DNA of 64,000 bases, from NCBI GenBank assembly GCA_003326205.1, contig LWTK01000001.1:1-64000 (forward strand), read 5' to 3'. Positions 62,177-64,000 of the stretch are shown here, in pieces. A program made the translations under genes and the position numbers. The notes below the pieces were generated by a model, which did no database searches, was not told the origin of the DNA, and saw only the letters and a program-made list of their open reading frames with translations. Source of the DNA: Nostoc sp. ATCC 43529. GTDB lineage: Bacteria; Cyanobacteriota; Cyanobacteriia; Cyanobacteriales; Nostocaceae. Each line of letters opens with the position of its first letter. The stretch's first letter is position 1.

Positions 62177-64000
62177 ATGGTGCATATCAAGCGCGTGGAA
62201 CTCACCAACTTCAAATCCTTCGGCGGTACCACCTCAGTCCCTTTGCTGCCGGGGTTTACTGTCATATCTGGGCCAAATGGTTCGGGTAAATCAAATATTC
62301 TCGATGCTTTGTTGTTTTGTTTGGGACTCGCTAGTTCTAAGGGAATGCGGGCCGATCGCTTGCCGGATTTGGTAAATAATACTCAAACGGCTAAGGGAAG
62401 GGCTGCGATTGAGGCTAGTGTGACGGTGACGTTTGATTTGTCGGATGAGGTGTCACGCAGAGGCGCAGAGGCGCAGAGAGGGGAAGAGGGGGAAGAGGGG
62501 GAAGAAGATCTAAAATCTAAAATCCAAAATCCAAGATTGGCGGAGTGGAGTGTCACTAGGAAGTTGCGGGTGACTCACCAGGGGACTTATACGTCGAATT
62601 ACTACATTAATGGTGTCGCTTGTACGCTGACGGAGTTGCATGAGGAATTAAATAATCTGCGGGTTTATCCTGAAGGCTACAACGTGGTGTTGCAGGGGGA
62701 TGTCACCAGTATTATTTCGATGAATGGGCGGGAGAGGCGAGAGATTATTGATGAGTTGGCTGGGGTGGCGGCGTTCGATCGCAAAATTAATCAAGCGAAA
62801 TCTACTTTAGATGAGGTGAAGGAGAAGGAAGATAGCTGTCGCATTATTGAGACGGAATTAACTGCACAACGCGATCGCCTTTCTCAAGATCGTGCTAAAG
62901 CTGAGAAGTATCAAAAACTGCGGGCGGAATTCTTAGCGAAGCAATCTTGGGAAGCTGTTTTATCGTGGCGTTCGCTGCAAGCACACCAAGAAAAGTTGGT
63001 TGGTGAAATTCAAAATGGCGATCGCAATTCTGGCGAACTCAATACACAACTCACAAATCTCAATTCCGAGATTGTCCAAAAAACTGCCGAACTTGAAGAA
63101 CTCAATGCCCATGTGAAAGCTTTGGGAGAAGAGGAACTTTTAGCAGTACAAGCTAGCCTTGCTACCCAAGAAGCAGAACGCAAACAATTGTTGCGCCAGC
63201 AAACGGAATTACAAACAACTTCCCAAGAAACTGCCAAGCGTCTGACTCAAACTCACCAGGAGATTGAACAACACCGCCATACTCTACAAGAAATTGCCGA
63301 AACCCAACTTGTAGAGACGCAATTAATCGCGTCTTCACAGCAGCGAAGAAATGAAGCGCAACAAAGTTTAGAAACTTCCCGCCAAGCAGCCGCAGAAATA
63401 GCTTCGGCTTCGGAGGCGTGGGTGCAGCAACAAACGGCATTCAATCGTCAAATTGAAACTTTGCTGCAAACTTTGGAACCCCAACGCACAGAACAAGCAC
63501 AACTCAGGGAACGCAATAACCAGTTACAGCAACTCATCCAAGAACAAACTCAGCTTATCGAACGCAATGAACCGGAATTAGCCGCAAAACAAGCTGAATG
63601 TAGTCAAATTGAAACGGAATTTAACGCTTCTAGCGAACCAATCCAAAATTTAGCGCAAAATCTCTCAGCCACAGAACAAGAATTACAAATTCAGCAGGAA
63701 ACTCAAAAACGGTTACTTGCCGAACAACGAGAAAAACAACGCCAGTTAGATAAATTAGAAGCGCAAACGCAAGCACAGCAAGAAGTCCAAGGAACTCAAG
63801 CGAGTAAGGTGATTTTACAATCAGGAATGCCTGGTGTTTGCGGCTTGGTTGTCCAGTTAGGACGAGTAGAACCCCGCTATCAGCTAGCTTTGGAAATTGC
63901 CGCTGGTGGACGTTTAGGACATATTGTGGTAGAAGATGACGGTATTGCCGCAGCTGGTATTGAATTGCTCAAACAAAAACGTGCTGGGAGGGCGACTTTT
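62177..64000 (+). CDS. smc: SMC chromosome segregation ATPase, 5' part (runs off right edge)
   Basis: The ATG at 62177 starts MVHIKRVELTNFKSFGGTTS and continues with the P-loop GPNGSGKSN; 608 codons are open to the window end. YPEGYNVVLQGDVTSI and GRERREIIDELAGVAAFDRK belong to the conserved N-terminal head. A long coiled coil follows (from about 200 to 530), then the start of the hinge (MPGVCGLVVQLGRVEPRYQL). It condenses and segregates chromosomes together with ScpA/B. Two stretches are repeat-derived: RRGAEAQRGEEGEEGEED (about 96-113) and QLVETQLIASS (from a GTAGAGACG palindrome at 63311). Both keep the frame. The C-terminal head lies outside. Confidence 0.95.
   Translation, partial: MVHIKRVELTNFKSFGGTTSVPLLPGFTVISGPNGSGKSNILDALLFCLGLASSKGMRADRLPDLVNNTQTAKGRAAIEASVTVTFDLSDEVSRRGAEAQRGEEGEEGEEDLKSKIQNPRLAEWSVTRKLRVTHQGTYTSNYYINGVACTLTELHEELNNLRVYPEGYNVVLQGDVTSIISMNGRERREIIDELAGVAAFDRKINQAKSTLDEVKEKEDSCRIIETELTAQRDRLSQDRAKAEKYQKLRAEFLAKQSWEAVLSWRSLQAHQEKLVGEIQNGDRNSGELNTQLTNLNSEIVQKTAELEELNAHVKALGEEELLAVQASLATQEAERKQLLRQQTELQTTSQETAKRLTQTHQEIEQHRHTLQEIAETQLVETQLIASSQQRRNEAQQSLETSRQAAAEIASASEAWVQQQTAFNRQIETLLQTLEPQRTEQAQLRERNNQLQQLIQEQTQLIERNEPELAAKQAECSQIETEFNASSEPIQNLAQNLSATEQELQIQQETQKRLLAEQREKQRQLDKLEAQTQAQQEVQGTQASKVILQSGMPGVCGLVVQLGRVEPRYQLALEIAAGGRLGHIVVEDDGIAAAGIELLKQKRAGRATF

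Noticed and set aside
62005-62265. 86-codon minus-strand frame overlapping the smc start
   Set aside because: It is antisense to smc and to repeat DNA; only a short middle part looks protein-like, so at most a remnant.

Overview
The window looks like chromosomal DNA of a filamentous, heterocyst-forming cyanobacterium of the Nostoc/Anabaena type. The reasons are the many HIP1 octamers (GCGATCGC), the moderate GC content, the gene order fbp-tal-zwf-opcA known from Nostoc, the joined arginine dihydrolase/proline-forming enzyme (ArgZ/AgrE), a 6S RNA gene next to purK, and the many heptanucleotide tandem repeats and small palindromic repeats between, and sometimes inside, genes. Most genes are housekeeping or conserved cyanobacterial genes. 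No prophage, CRISPR array or large biosynthetic cluster is visible.

Layout: 0-5 kb holds the edge of an insertion sequence, a small exported protein, a CPA1 Na+/H+ antiporter, a TPR protein and a DUF4114 PEP-CTERM protein. 5-20 kb holds argS, two Uma2-family nucleases, a CobE/CbiG-type cobalamin protein, a small membrane protein, a peptidoglycan-binding protein, an active/inactive M16 peptidase pair, a 6S RNA gene, purK with an overlapping lumenal pentapeptide protein, a 2OG-Fe(II) oxygenase, broken remnants (DUF4351-like, antitoxin) and tRNA-Val(CAC). 20-26 kb is the oxidative pentose phosphate cluster fbp-tal-zwf-opcA, followed by the cobyrinate diamide synthase gene (26-27.5 kb) with repeat DNA inside its reading frame.

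28-34 kb holds argZ/agrE, a frameshifted small gene, and a cupin/isochorismatase-like hydrolase/amidohydrolase group that may degrade a ureido- or amino-ring compound. 34-44 kb holds a HigBA-type toxin-antitoxin pair, an ABC exporter, a 21-bp tandem array, an LpxB-like glycosyltransferase, a CNT nucleoside transporter and a five-PAS hybrid histidine kinase. 44-53 kb holds a nonsense-broken VOC gene coupled to a GNAT gene, a probable outer-membrane barrel gene split at a run of nine A, a PIN-TRAM membrane protein, hemW, galU and a DUF2156 C-terminal fragment. 53-64 kb holds an unrecognised 468-codon gene with its own strong promoter, an M50 protease, a DUF4212/sodium-solute symporter pair, a TPR protein, RNase D, a BON lipoprotein, and the 5' part of smc running off the right edge.

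The strongest theme beyond ordinary annotation is repeat DNA. At least six families occur: 7-8 bp tandem repeats, two 21-bp tandem arrays, GTAGAGACG palindromes, GTCATTTGTC-type repeats, a 130-bp MITE present twice, and two other ~145-bp palindromes. Several copies lie in frame inside cbiA and smc, and probably the histidine kinase. The best candidate for something undescribed is the 468-codon gene at 53.6 kb.
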